DNA of 64,000 nucleotides. It comes from an uncultured Aquimarina sp. GTDB taxonomy: Bacteria; Bacteroidota; Bacteroidia; Flavobacteriales; Flavobacteriaceae. This document shows positions 9,683 through 19,800 of the stretch, one piece after another. A program made the position numbers and the translations under genes. Location of the stretch: positions 62,001-126,000 of the forward strand of contig CANMWA010000013.1 in NCBI GenBank assembly GCA_947501475.1. Reading direction: 5' to 3'. Under the pieces are notes generated by a model. It saw nothing but the letters and a program-made list of their open reading frames with translations. It had not been told where the DNA came from and ran no database searches. The first letter of the stretch is position 1. Each line of letters starts with the position of its first letter.

Positions 9683-12600
9683 TTAACGTTTAATAAGTTT
9701 TCCTGTCGTTTTTCCTTTAGAAGTTGAAATTGTATAGAAGTATAATCCTTCTTCTAATCTACTTACATCAAAAGTCTTCAGGTTATTGCCTTTCTGAATC
9801 TTACTATTTTGATATTGTAATACCTGAATACCCGCGGCATTATATATCTGAAGATTAAATACAGAATTTGGCAATTCACTTGTTATATTTAAGTTGATTA
9901 CATCGCCTTTTACCGGATTTGGAGACAAGGTAATATTGTTCACATCTTCTTTTTGAAGTAATTTTATTCGAGTATCTAATCCATCTAGATACGCTCTGTG
10001 TGGGTTAGAAAATCCGAAATTTGCTACTTTATCCCAATTGATAGACCAGGTCATTAATCCTCTAAAATTAACATAACCTGATGGATTACGTAATGTATAT
10101 CTACCTCCAAAAGATTGACCTTTTATTAGATAATCCAATGCCTTATGTACTTCTGCAGCATTCGTAAATCCGCTTCCTGCAGCAGAACCTGTAGCTGGCA
10201 AACCTATCGCTACTTGATCTTGTCTAAGAGCAGGAAATTGCTGCCCTCCTGCTACTGGAAAGCCTTGTAATAACATATCTGCCATAGCAACATGAAAATC
10301 GGCATTAGCTGAAGAGTAACATAATCCATCTAACCCTAACATGCACCCGGTATTATAATGCTGTACATGAATATAATCCATATCATTACGGAAAGCATAA
10401 ATTATAGGAAGATACGCTCCTGCTGGACCTCCATAAGAACTAAAACCTCCTTGTACAAATAAAGTTTCTGGTGCCATAGATAGTATGAAATCAGAACCAA
10501 ATTGTGATAATATAGTTCTGGTCGCATTTATAAGGTTTACAATCTTTGGAGATGTCGGATTTTTAAAGTCCGTATCACCGCCGGCAAGAGAAATAGACTG
10601 TCCTTCAAAATCGATATCCATACCATCAAAACCATATTCTCTAATAATATTAATCATAGAACTACTAAATGCCTGAGCATCTGCTGGTGTATTTATACCT
10701 ACTACGCCTGTTTCTCCACCCATAGAAATCAATACTTTTTTTCCTTGGCTTTGTAAGCGCGTTACATCATTCTTAAACTCTTGCACACTAGAATAAATTG
10801 CTGGATCTGGTGTAAAAGTCATTGTAGAACCAACAGGAACTGTAGGTACTGCAAAAGCAATATTTATAACATCCCATTTATCTGAAACTTCACTAAGCTT
10901 CATAGAACCTGAAGGATTAATAAAATTATGCCAGTACCCTACTAATAGTCTTTTTGGCAAATCTCCTCCTGGATTAGGTGGATTCACAGTTCCTACTGAT
11001 ATGGTTACTACATTAGACTCTGTTGTTGCATTATCATTGTCAGTAGCTTTTGCTGTTAATGAATAATTACCTGATTGAGCATTATCCCATGCAAAACTAT
11101 ATGGGCTTGATGTATCTTCTCCAATTTTAGTATTGTTTCTGAAGAATTCTACTTTAGAAACAGTTCCATCAGTATCAGATGCTGAAGCACTTATGTTTAT
11201 CGTACTACCTACAGTAAAAGATTGTCCATTTGCAGGAGAAGTAATCGAAACTGTTGGAGCTTGATTTCCTCCAGGAGGGTTTCCTCCTCCACAATCTCCC
11301 AATTCTTTCCATGCATTAGGCCATGCCCAACCATTTGGATCTCCAGGGGCATAAGGTCCGCCTATTGTGCACCATCCACCAATAATACATTCGTACTCTT
11401 TACCAAAGTTTTGTACCGTATCCCCAGTATTATAAGCCGATCCATCGACATATTGAGGAGCATCGCAACCGCCACCGGTATCAGTCTGTACTGTAATATT
11501 AACAGCTACAGAAGTGCTACTCGCATTATTATTATCTATTGCCATAGCAGTTAAACTATGACTTCCTGTAGTTGCTGTCCAGTTTGCTGTATATGGTGAT
11601 GAAGTATCTTCACTAATCATGTTTCCATCAACATAGAATACCACCTTAGTTACATTACCATCAACATCGTTTGCATTTGCTGCGATAGATACATTTTGAC
11701 CAACGGTAAAGCTTGCATTATTACCAGGATTGGTTATCGAAACTGTTGGAAGCTCATTAACCGGATCACCGGTTACCGCAATAGAAATTGTAGACGAAGT
11801 AGTTACCGCTCCATCATTATCTGTTGCACGAGCAGTTATGTTATGGTTACCAACCGTAGCTGTCCAATTTGCAGTATACGGAGATGAAGTATCTTCACTT
11901 ACCATATTTCCATTCACATAAAATGCTACTTTAGTAACGTTACCATCAGTATCACTTGCATTTGCGGTAATAGCTACAGTATTTCCTGTTGCAAAAGTTG
12001 CTCCATTTGAAGGGGAAGTTATTGACACAGTTGGGGCTACATTATTGGGCCCACAAGGATTACCTACTACTTGATTGATTGCTGCCAGCAAAGACGTTTG
12101 CTGATCAGCAGTGTCATGAGACAACTCCCACATCATTATCCCGCCAGCTCTTTGCAGTGCCATTTCGGTTTTAGCTTTTATGGTAGGAATCCCGTTATAG
12201 TTATTCCCTTGGAAAGAATCACTATTAGGACTAGCACCCTGAGCCAGTAATGAAGCGTAGCTTTGTGCTTGTGGACGACTATAGAAAGGTACTCCCAATA
12301 CTGCTTTGTCTTTTGGTAAGCCACGTCCTAGCCAATAGTCTAATCCGCCTGTAGCTTGTGCCATTGTAGAATGGTCTGGACCATCATAAGCCATGATATT
12401 TAAGAAATCTACATCATCAAAAACTCCGCTTAATACTCCATCGGCATTCCATCCTGATACTACTACGGCTGCAGTCAATAGTTTTCCTCTACTATGCATT
12501 GCCTGACCAAGTTCTTGCATCAATAATTCATAGTTTTGAGGTTCACTACCTTCACGCGGGTATTCCCAATCCATATCAACTCCATCAAGATTGTATTGAT

Positions 12601-15499
12601 TCACAAAGTTGACTAGGTTATTTATAAATGCTGCTCTTGTAGAAGGGTTTGCAGCGAGCGTAGTAAAAGCAGAATCATTACCATCCATCCAGCCACCTAC
12701 AGCGATAAGTACTTTTACTCCTTGTGCCTGTGCCAGTGATACAATTTGTTGCATTTTTGAAACATTATCCAGAGGTCTCAAACTACCATCACTATTAGGA
12801 AGTAGGAAAGAATAATTTATATGCGTCAATTTATCATATTGTATTGCATTTGCATTTCCTTGCCAGCTAGGCATATATCCTACCACTTTGAATCCACTAC
12901 CTGTACAACCTCCTTCAGAAGTAACACTAATACTAACGGCACTTGATGTTGTTGACTTATTGTTATTATCTGTTGCTATTGCAGTAAAGCTATGGTTTCC
13001 TAAAGAAGCGGTCCAGTTAGTTGTGTATGGAGCTGAAGTATCTTCACTAATCATATTACCATCTACATAAAATACTACTTTAGTAATAGTGCCATCACTA
13101 TCAGAAGCATTGGCATTAATGGCTACACTAGTGTTTTCAACAAAAGATTGACCACTTGTTGGTGAAGTAATCGATACGGTTGGAGCGCCATTTCCTCCAC
13201 CACTACAAGGACCTATTAATTCCCAAACATTTTCTCTATTGGTTACGGGGTCATTATTTTGTGTCCACCACTTAGCCTTGTATTCATTTCCTTGATAAGA
13301 AACCATATCGTCCCTTGTATACACTTGTCCGGGAACATAAGCAGGAGCTGTACAAGAGCCTCCACTACCATTAATAGTTATAGAAACAGACGTAGAACCT
13401 TCAGCATTTTCATTATCGAATGCTTTTGCAGTAATTGTATAACTTCCAGCCGATACGTTTGTCCAATTATAGTTATATGGAGCACTCATATCTTCACCCA
13501 ACATTGTATTACCATTGTAAAACTCAACACGATTTATAGTTCCATCTGCATCTGATGCATTTGCAGCAATAGCAATCGTAGCGCCTGCAGTAAATGTTGC
13601 CCCTTGAGCTGGAGATGTAATAGCAACTGTTGGTAATTCGTTACCCCCTATACCATTAACGGTGATTGAAACCGATGCGGTAGCTGTTGCTCCTTCATTA
13701 TCATAAGCTTTTGCAATAATAGAATAGCTTCCTGCCGAAACATTTGTCCAATTGTAGGTATACGGTGCACTTGCATCTTGACCTAGTAATGTAGGTCCGT
13801 TATAAAATTCTACTTTGGTTACTGTACCATTAGCATCATTGGCATTTACAGCTATACTGATATTCTCTCCAGCATTAAAAGTTGCTCCTTGAGATGGAGA
13901 AGTAATTGATACCGTTGGTGCAGGGTTTCCTGTACCTCCGGTTGCAAAAACTTCATTAAGTTTATTAACAAGTGGTGATTTTACATTTGACCATCTCTTC
14001 AATTTAGTCCCAAAGGATTGTGCTGATCCAGAAAATTCTAAATCTCCAAAAACTGTCCATACTATGGTCCCTGCAAGATTATTGTCATTAATGAATTGTG
14101 CTTTAATCCCAATAGATTCTTCATCATCATAACTCAAAAAGAAGTTCCCTTTGGTCATATAAGGCACTTTAGCCTGATCATCCCATTGGCGTGTCCATCC
14201 GCTACCACCTCCGGTTTTTTGTTTAATAAAAAAGTAATTTGGGGTACCGTCATAAACTTTTAATGGCCAATTCGTGTAATCGGCGCTTGTACTCACTACT
14301 CCATCGGGTTCTATATCAACAGTTCTTTTAACTGTAGGAGCATTTAACGAAGCATTACCATCTGTGACTACACCTCGACCATAAAATGGAGCCCCCATAT
14401 TAATCTTGTTAGAAGGCACGCCTTTTGAGATTAATTTATTAAGCGTTGATTGCCAATTAAATTCTGGGACTTCGGCGCCATCATAAGGATAAACTGGTGC
14501 GTTATGACCAGCAATATTAGACCATCCTCCATTAAAATCGTAAGTCATCATATTAAAATAATCCATGGTACTAGCCAATCTCGACCAATTATAGCCATCT
14601 AATTTTTTTGGATCTGCTGCCATTGCAGCCGTTATTAACTTATCTGGGCCTATTGCATTTCTGATTTCTTGAACTAAATCTTCAAAATTAGCATAGTCAG
14701 CATTAGTACCCGTAAAGTTCATTCCAGGAAATGGGCCTGGGTATTCCCAATCTAGGTCTATTCCATCAAATCCCATATTGATAAGTTTCTTACAGTCTTC
14801 AATAAATCGAGCTCGTTTTACAGGGTCTGCAGCCATTTCTGGAAAGTGTTTACACATACTCCAACCGCCTATAGAAGCCATAACTTTTACGCCATTTTGT
14901 TGTGCTAACTCTAATAATCCTTTGGCTCCACTACCTTCTTTTGGTAGCGGTAATGGCAAAACACCACTAAGTCCCCATTCGGGATGACTCCAGGTATTTC
15001 CTCCTACCGTTACTACATAACCTAAAGCTTCTGCTCTTAGCTTTACAGCTTCATTGATCCATTGTATTGGTTCTATCTCACCAAAAAGGATATGAAAATC
15101 CCAACTACTAAAAGGGTCTCCATATAATAAATCTGCAGGTTGTTGTATTGCTCCTGGCTCATCTATTTGTTTGTTACGTAGATCACCACTATGTAATGTA
15201 CCATCTACTGCTACACCAAAAAAGGAATAGTTAAGAATTGTATATTTAGAATAGTCGATATTTAATTGAGTTAACGCTCCTGCTGATGGAACTCCTGCAC
15301 TTGCAGCTTTCCAGGCATCCCAATTCGTTATATATCCAATAACTTGTTTGTTATGGTTCGCGGTGGTTGCACTACCCCCGGTATTAACTTGTGCATAACT
15401 TATTGTTGTACATAGCAATGTACATGTAAAAAAGATTAAGGTGGCCAATATCGATGTACTGTCAAGCCACCTATCAAAAGTAAATTTTGGGTGTTTCAT
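9683..15499 (-). CDS. Giant secreted chitinase with three GH18 catalytic domains, chitin-binding modules and a T9SS sorting domain
   Basis: The product has 1938 residues with a signal peptide ending near ISYAQ (about 36). Three complete GH18 domains are present: the first at about 48-505 with FDGIDLDWE (D245-E252), the second at about 860-1145 with LDGVDMDWE (D972-E979), and the third at about 1515-1850 with FDGMDIDFE (D1625-E1632). All keep DxxDxDxE. Between them lie Ig-like repeats (about 527-615, 623-711, 773-851, 1155-1245, 1250-1340, 1423-1512), a CBM5/12 module (716-766) and a four-cysteine chitin-binding-like module (1345-1404). The C-terminal 80 residues are a T9SS sorting domain. The first two GH18 domains use DWE and the third DFE, so they come from different subfamilies and probably differ in cleavage mode. 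Known flavobacterial ChiA proteins carry two GH18 domains; three is unusual. The gene is divergent from the LytS kinase gene. Confidence 0.96.
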   Translation of the reverse strand: MKHPKFTFDRWLDSTSILATLIFFTCTLLCTTISYAQVNTGGSATTANHNKQVIGYITNWDAWKAASAGVPSAGALTQLNIDYSKYTILNYSFFGVAVDGTLHSGDLRNKQIDEPGAIQQPADLLYGDPFSSWDFHILFGEIEPIQWINEAVKLRAEALGYVVTVGGNTWSHPEWGLSGVLPLPLPKEGSGAKGLLELAQQNGVKVMASIGGWSMCKHFPEMAADPVKRARFIEDCKKLINMGFDGIDLDWEYPGPFPGMNFTGTNADYANFEDLVQEIRNAIGPDKLITAAMAADPKKLDGYNWSRLASTMDYFNMMTYDFNGGWSNIAGHNAPVYPYDGAEVPEFNWQSTLNKLISKGVPSNKINMGAPFYGRGVVTDGNASLNAPTVKRTVDIEPDGVVSTSADYTNWPLKVYDGTPNYFFIKQKTGGGSGWTRQWDDQAKVPYMTKGNFFLSYDDEESIGIKAQFINDNNLAGTIVWTVFGDLEFSGSAQSFGTKLKRWSNVKSPLVNKLNEVFATGGTGNPAPTVSITSPSQGATFNAGENISIAVNANDANGTVTKVEFYNGPTLLGQDASAPYTYNWTNVSAGSYSIIAKAYDNEGATATASVSITVNGIGGNELPTVAITSPAQGATFTAGATIAIAANASDADGTINRVEFYNGNTMLGEDMSAPYNYNWTNVSAGSYTITAKAFDNENAEGSTSVSITINGSGGSCTAPAYVPGQVYTRDDMVSYQGNEYKAKWWTQNNDPVTNRENVWELIGPCSGGGNGAPTVSITSPTSGQSFVENTSVAINANASDSDGTITKVVFYVDGNMISEDTSAPYTTNWTASLGNHSFTAIATDNNNKSTTSSAVSISVTSEGGCTGSGFKVVGYMPSWQGNANAIQYDKLTHINYSFLLPNSDGSLRPLDNVSKMQQIVSLAQAQGVKVLIAVGGWMDGNDSAFTTLAANPSTRAAFINNLVNFVNQYNLDGVDMDWEYPREGSEPQNYELLMQELGQAMHSRGKLLTAAVVVSGWNADGVLSGVFDDVDFLNIMAYDGPDHSTMAQATGGLDYWLGRGLPKDKAVLGVPFYSRPQAQSYASLLAQGASPNSDSFQGNNYNGIPTIKAKTEMALQRAGGIMMWELSHDTADQQTSLLAAINQVVGNPCGPNNVAPTVSITSPSNGATFATGNTVAITANASDTDGNVTKVAFYVNGNMVSEDTSSPYTANWTATVGNHNITARATDNDGAVTTSSTISIAVTGDPVNELPTVSITNPGNNASFTVGQNVSIAANANDVDGNVTKVVFYVDGNMISEDTSSPYTANWTATTGSHSLTAMAIDNNNASSTSVAVNITVQTDTGGGCDAPQYVDGSAYNTGDTVQNFGKEYECIIGGWCTIGGPYAPGDPNGWAWPNAWKELGDCGGGNPPGGNQAPTVSITSPANGQSFTVGSTINISASASDTDGTVSKVEFFRNNTKIGEDTSSPYSFAWDNAQSGNYSLTAKATDNDNATTESNVVTISVGTVNPPNPGGDLPKRLLVGYWHNFINPSGSMKLSEVSDKWDVINIAFAVPTVPVGSTMTFTPDPAIYSSVQEFKNDVTRLQSQGKKVLISMGGETGVVGINTPADAQAFSSSMINIIREYGFDGMDIDFEGQSISLAGGDTDFKNPTSPKIVNLINATRTILSQFGSDFILSMAPETLFVQGGFSSYGGPAGAYLPIIYAFRNDMDYIHVQHYNTGCMLGLDGLCYSSANADFHVAMADMLLQGFPVAGGQQFPALRQDQVAIGLPATGSAAGSGFTNAAEVHKALDYLIKGQSFGGRYTLRNPSGYVNFRGLMTWSINWDKVANFGFSNPHRAYLDGLDTRIKLLQKEDVNNITLSPNPVKGDVINLNITSELPNSVFNLQIYNAAGIQVLQYQNSKIQKGNNLKTFDVSRLEEGLYFYTISTSKGKTTGKLIKR

Positions 15500-15655
15500 A
15501 ATGGTTTGTGTTAAGTTTAAAAAAGAGTCTATTTTATATAGAAAAAGTTTTCTGGTACCTTTTCTTTGATCTGAAAATTATAAAGAAGTGTTAAGCCCAA
15601 AAAACTAATTAGCTGAATGACATAAAAATGTAGCTGTTTAGAAGTAAAAACACAA

Positions 15656-15663
15656 CAAAGGTA
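15656..15663 (-). promoter_or_regulatory. Possible -7 box (TACCTTTG) in the 290-bp divergent intergenic region
   Basis: Read on the minus strand, the bases match the Bacteroidota -7 consensus TAnnTTTG exactly, 157 nt before the chitinase start. The nearest upstream TTG is 27 nt away, longer than the usual 17-23, so support is weak. The same gap (15500-15789) holds an element at 15617-15627 that differs at one position from the core of the repeats upstream of nagB. I see no convincing forward promoter for the kinase gene here. Confidence 0.25.
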
Positions 15664-15789
15664 TTCTTAACATTTTCTCGTATTTAATGCCAAAAACAAA
15701 GTTGTTTAGCTAAAAAAGAACACTGTTTAACAAAAAAAAGGTATTTTCATTGAGTATTTATTATTGCGTAAACCTTCGTCTAAATCAAA

Positions 15790-16827
15790 TTGAATAAAGA
15801 AATACTACATCATAGTTTGTTTTGGGTTATTTACTTCACCCTAAACACATTACGTTGGGGTAGTTATTTTGATGACTATATGTATTCTTTTCAATCTAAT
15901 CTTGTAGAGTTTTTTGTGCATATCATTTTGGTGTACTTTAATCTTTATTTCTTACTTCCAAAATTGATTCCAAATAAGTATATAGAATATCTTATTATAC
16001 TTCTGTTATCGATCTTTATTATGACTTTGGTACGAATTATTTTTACTTATGAATTTGTTACTACAGAAGTTTTTCCGGAAGCTGAAAAACCAGGGGATTC
16101 TATTTTTGATTTTAATTATATAACTGCTGCGTTTATAGGTGAAATTTATGTCATTGGTTTTACTACAGCCATAAAGATTACTATTGATTATGTAAAAAAC
16201 CTACGTAAAACAGAAGCCCTAGAGAAACAAAGCCTTAAAAACGAATTATCTTTACTTAAATCACAGCTTCAACCTCATTTCTTTTTTAATACACTTAATA
16301 ATTTGTATTCTCTTACTTTAGAAAAATCAGATCAAGCTCCAGAAACGGTAATTAAGCTTTCAGAATTTATGAGTTATGTGATTTACCAAGGAAACAAAAA
16401 AAATGTTTCATTACATGAAGAAGTAAAATATATTCAAAATTATATTGACCTTGAACGTTTACGGTTTGGAGATCGGGTTCAAGTTGATTTTTCTTTATCT
16501 GGCGAGATCGAAGGCAATAAAATCCCTCCTTTACTTCTATTACAATTTATAGAAAATGCTTTTAAACACGGTACAGGTCATAAATTAGGAAAGGTCATTA
16601 TATACATCGAATTGAAAGTAGAAGATACTGGGTTAGAATTTACAACCAAAAATAAAAAAAGTAATAATGATACTAGCCAAAATAAAAACAAAGGAATTGG
16701 ATTAAAAAACACAAAACGAAGGTTAGGATTGCTATTTGAAAATAATTATGAATTTGTAATTAATGAGGATGAGAATAATTATGCAGTAGTTTTAAAAATC
16801 CCACTTAAAAAAAATACTAATACATAA
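15790..16827 (+). CDS. LytS/YehU-type membrane sensor histidine kinase
   Basis: The product has 345 residues and starts at a TTG. An in-frame stop lies 9 nt upstream, and the paralogue at 36625 aligns from just after its own start, so TTG is the likely start codon. Four hydrophobic segments span about 1-135 with no large extracellular domain. A short linker leads to the His_kinase phospho-acceptor region, with LQPHFFFNTLNNLY carrying the His, and an HATPase_c domain (N-box ENAFKHG, GIGLKNTKRRL). Such kinases pair with LytTR regulators. The matching regulator is at 21164, separated from this gene by the giant hybrid regulator. It shares GSYFDDY and SNLVEF in its first helices with the kinase at 36625. 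The signal is unknown; proximity suggests chitin or its breakdown products. Confidence 0.9.
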   Translation: MNKEILHHSLFWVIYFTLNTLRWGSYFDDYMYSFQSNLVEFFVHIILVYFNLYFLLPKLIPNKYIEYLIILLLSIFIMTLVRIIFTYEFVTTEVFPEAEKPGDSIFDFNYITAAFIGEIYVIGFTTAIKITIDYVKNLRKTEALEKQSLKNELSLLKSQLQPHFFFNTLNNLYSLTLEKSDQAPETVIKLSEFMSYVIYQGNKKNVSLHEEVKYIQNYIDLERLRFGDRVQVDFSLSGEIEGNKIPPLLLLQFIENAFKHGTGHKLGKVIIYIELKVEDTGLEFTTKNKKSNNDTSQNKNKGIGLKNTKRRLGLLFENNYEFVINEDENNYAVVLKIPLKKNTNT

Positions 16828-16877
16828 GTTTTAAGTAGGTACTTAAGCACACTAATTATCGTTCTTTATAATTCTTA

Positions 16878-19800
16878 ATGCATGCAATGGCTATAATTAA
16901 AGCTTATATAGTAACTATATTACTCATCACGTTTCAATCTATTTGGTCACAAAAAGATGGAACCAACTATGTTGTTACTCATTTTGGCAGTAGACAAGGT
17001 TTATCTCATAGTAATATCACTTCTATCACCAGTGATCAACAAAATATGAAATGGATTGCTACCGAGAATGGAATTACTAAATATAATGGCTCTGAGTTTG
17101 ATTATATACGATTAAACAAAAAATACAGTGAATTAAAAAATGAAAATATTGAGGTCTTATTTTTAGATAGTGGTAATAACCTTTGGATAGGGACCAGAGG
17201 TGGCGGAGTATCAGTGCTAAATATTGAAAAAAACACCATTAAAAACTACAATTATCTTATAGATCCTAATAACAAAAGTGATCAACGTATTCTAAGTATA
17301 GCAGAGGATAATGAAAAAAATATCTGGATAGGCACCTGGGGTAATGGCATTTATGTAATTAATCCTGCCCATAATAAGATTGTTCATCATTTTAATACCA
17401 CATGCCTTGTTTATACAATATTAAAAGATTCTTATGGAAATATGTGGTATGGTAATTATAATGTATTGACAAGATACAATACCACAACCAATGAGTTAAA
17501 AGAGTTTCCACTTGATACAGAGATAACTGACCTAATCAATGATCCTTTTCGAAATAAAATATGGATCGGTACAGCGACAAATCCCAGTACTAATATCTAT
17601 AGTTTTAATCATGATAATCAAAAGATTGATCGTTTAAAAACAGGAATACAAACTAGTTTTGCCAGATACCTGGCAATTGATCATGAAAATAAACTATGGA
17701 TAGGTACCTGGAGTAACGGTTTATATGTTAGCGATCCGCATATAAAAAGTTTTACAAAAGTAAATATACAAATACCTAATACTAGAAAATATAATATCAA
17801 TTATGATACGGTGTTAGATATACATATTGATAAAAACAACATCATTTGGTTATCAATGGCATTTGGAGGAGGGGTTATACAGATGATTCCTAAGAAAGAA
17901 TTCATTAATGTTTATAATGATATTAAAAATGACACCTTACTTAAAGATTTTAATATTCAATCTATTTATAAAGATTCTGAAAAACTATGGATAGGTACAC
18001 TTGAAAATGGTTTATTTATAGGAGATGATTTTTCTACTTTAAAAAGATTAGAGAAAAAGGATCATAAAAATGCGATCTATACATACAAAAACAAATTATT
18101 TGTAGGTTTTGAAGAAGGGTTTATAATTTATGACGCAAAGCACCAAAAAGAATTATTTAGATATCCAACTATAGAGCGTGTCACCTCTTTTTTGATTGAC
18201 AAAAAAGAGCGTCTATGGATCGGGACAGAACATGATGGTATTGCAATGGTCCCTCTAAAACATCTTGAAAACTCTAGTAAATACATATATTTTCATGATG
18301 GTGGGATAGGAAATTTTAGACTTAATAATACCGACAGAATAACTGAAATCAAATCAGATATGGATGATAATATATGGGTAGGGACTCAAAATGGTTTCCA
18401 TCTATTTGATGAAAAATCTGAGTCATTTTTACATCATACAGTATTAATGAATGAAAAAATACCCAGTACTATTGTAAACAGTATATATTTTACTAATACA
18501 GATATGTGGGTAGGAACCGCAAGTGGTTTATTAAAATTATCCTTTAAAAATAATAAGCTTACCCTCAAAAAAGCATATACAACTATAGATGGACTTAATA
18601 ATGATTTTATTTCAGCAATCACTAGTGACCACTATAATAACTTATGGCTTAGTACCACTACCGAGATTGTAAAATTTGAAGTCGAAAAGAATATTTTTAT
18701 TAATTATGGAAAAATTGACGGGATTGAGACCTTTTCATTCAATCAAAAAGCGGTATATAATGATGGTAAACATATATACTTTGGAGGCATTAATAATCTA
18801 ACCTATTTTGATCCGAACAAAATTGTTAACACCCCAATAAAACCAGAGGTGATCATATCTAAAACAATTATAGACAATCAACATGTTACTCCCGGAGAAA
18901 TGCTTAATAGTAGAGTTATTTTAGAAAAAAATATTAATTCGACTACAGAAATTGTATTAACCCATAAAGAAAAATCAATTTTAATCAATTTTGGTTTAAA
19001 TGATTATTTAGGGAAACTAAATGCTAAATACAAATATAAATTAGAAGGTTTCCAGGATACATGGGTGGATTTAAAAAACAGAAATCAGATTAGCTTTACA
19101 GGGTTGCCAAGCGGAAAATATATTTTACATATTATAGGCTCCAGAGATAATCAGATATGGAGTAAACCCAGAGTCCTAAATTTAATTATTAAACCCTCTC
19201 CTTTCTTGAGTAATTGGGCATATTTTATATATATAAGTATTGGTTTTTTGCTTTTATGGCAACTATTTATAATCAAAACAAGGCAAGATAAATTAAAAAA
19301 CACACTCGAAATTGCCAAGATTGATAAAGAAAAAGAAGCAGAGTTAACAGAAGCAAAACTCAAGTTTTTTACCAATATTTCTCATGAATTTAGAACACCA
19401 CTTACACTAATTGTTAGTCCGCTTACCGAAATACTTAATGACAAAAACCTAAATCCTAAGATAGTAGAAAAATTAACCATAGTTCAAAGAAACGCAAATC
19501 GATTATTAAATTTGGTAAGTCAACTATTAGATTTTAGAAAAGCAGATCATAATCTTTTTACTCTTAATACAGACATTGATAATTTTGTACATTTTGCTAA
19601 TGAAGTTTTTCTTTATTTTAATGAATTAGCAGTTTCTCGAAATATACAATACACCTTTAAATCATCATGTGATGACATCTCTTTTCCTTTTGATAGAAAT
19701 AATATGGAAATCGTATTATGTAATCTATTATTTAATGCCTTTAAAAACACCAATGATGGGGATCAAATTTCATTAAAAATAACAAAAGAGGATGATTATT

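Noticed and set aside
3000..14000. Repeated DNA across the chitinase genes as a CRISPR array or mobile repeat
   Set aside because: The repeats are in-frame Ig-like and chitin-binding modules of about 90 and 60 residues, not short direct repeats with spacers.
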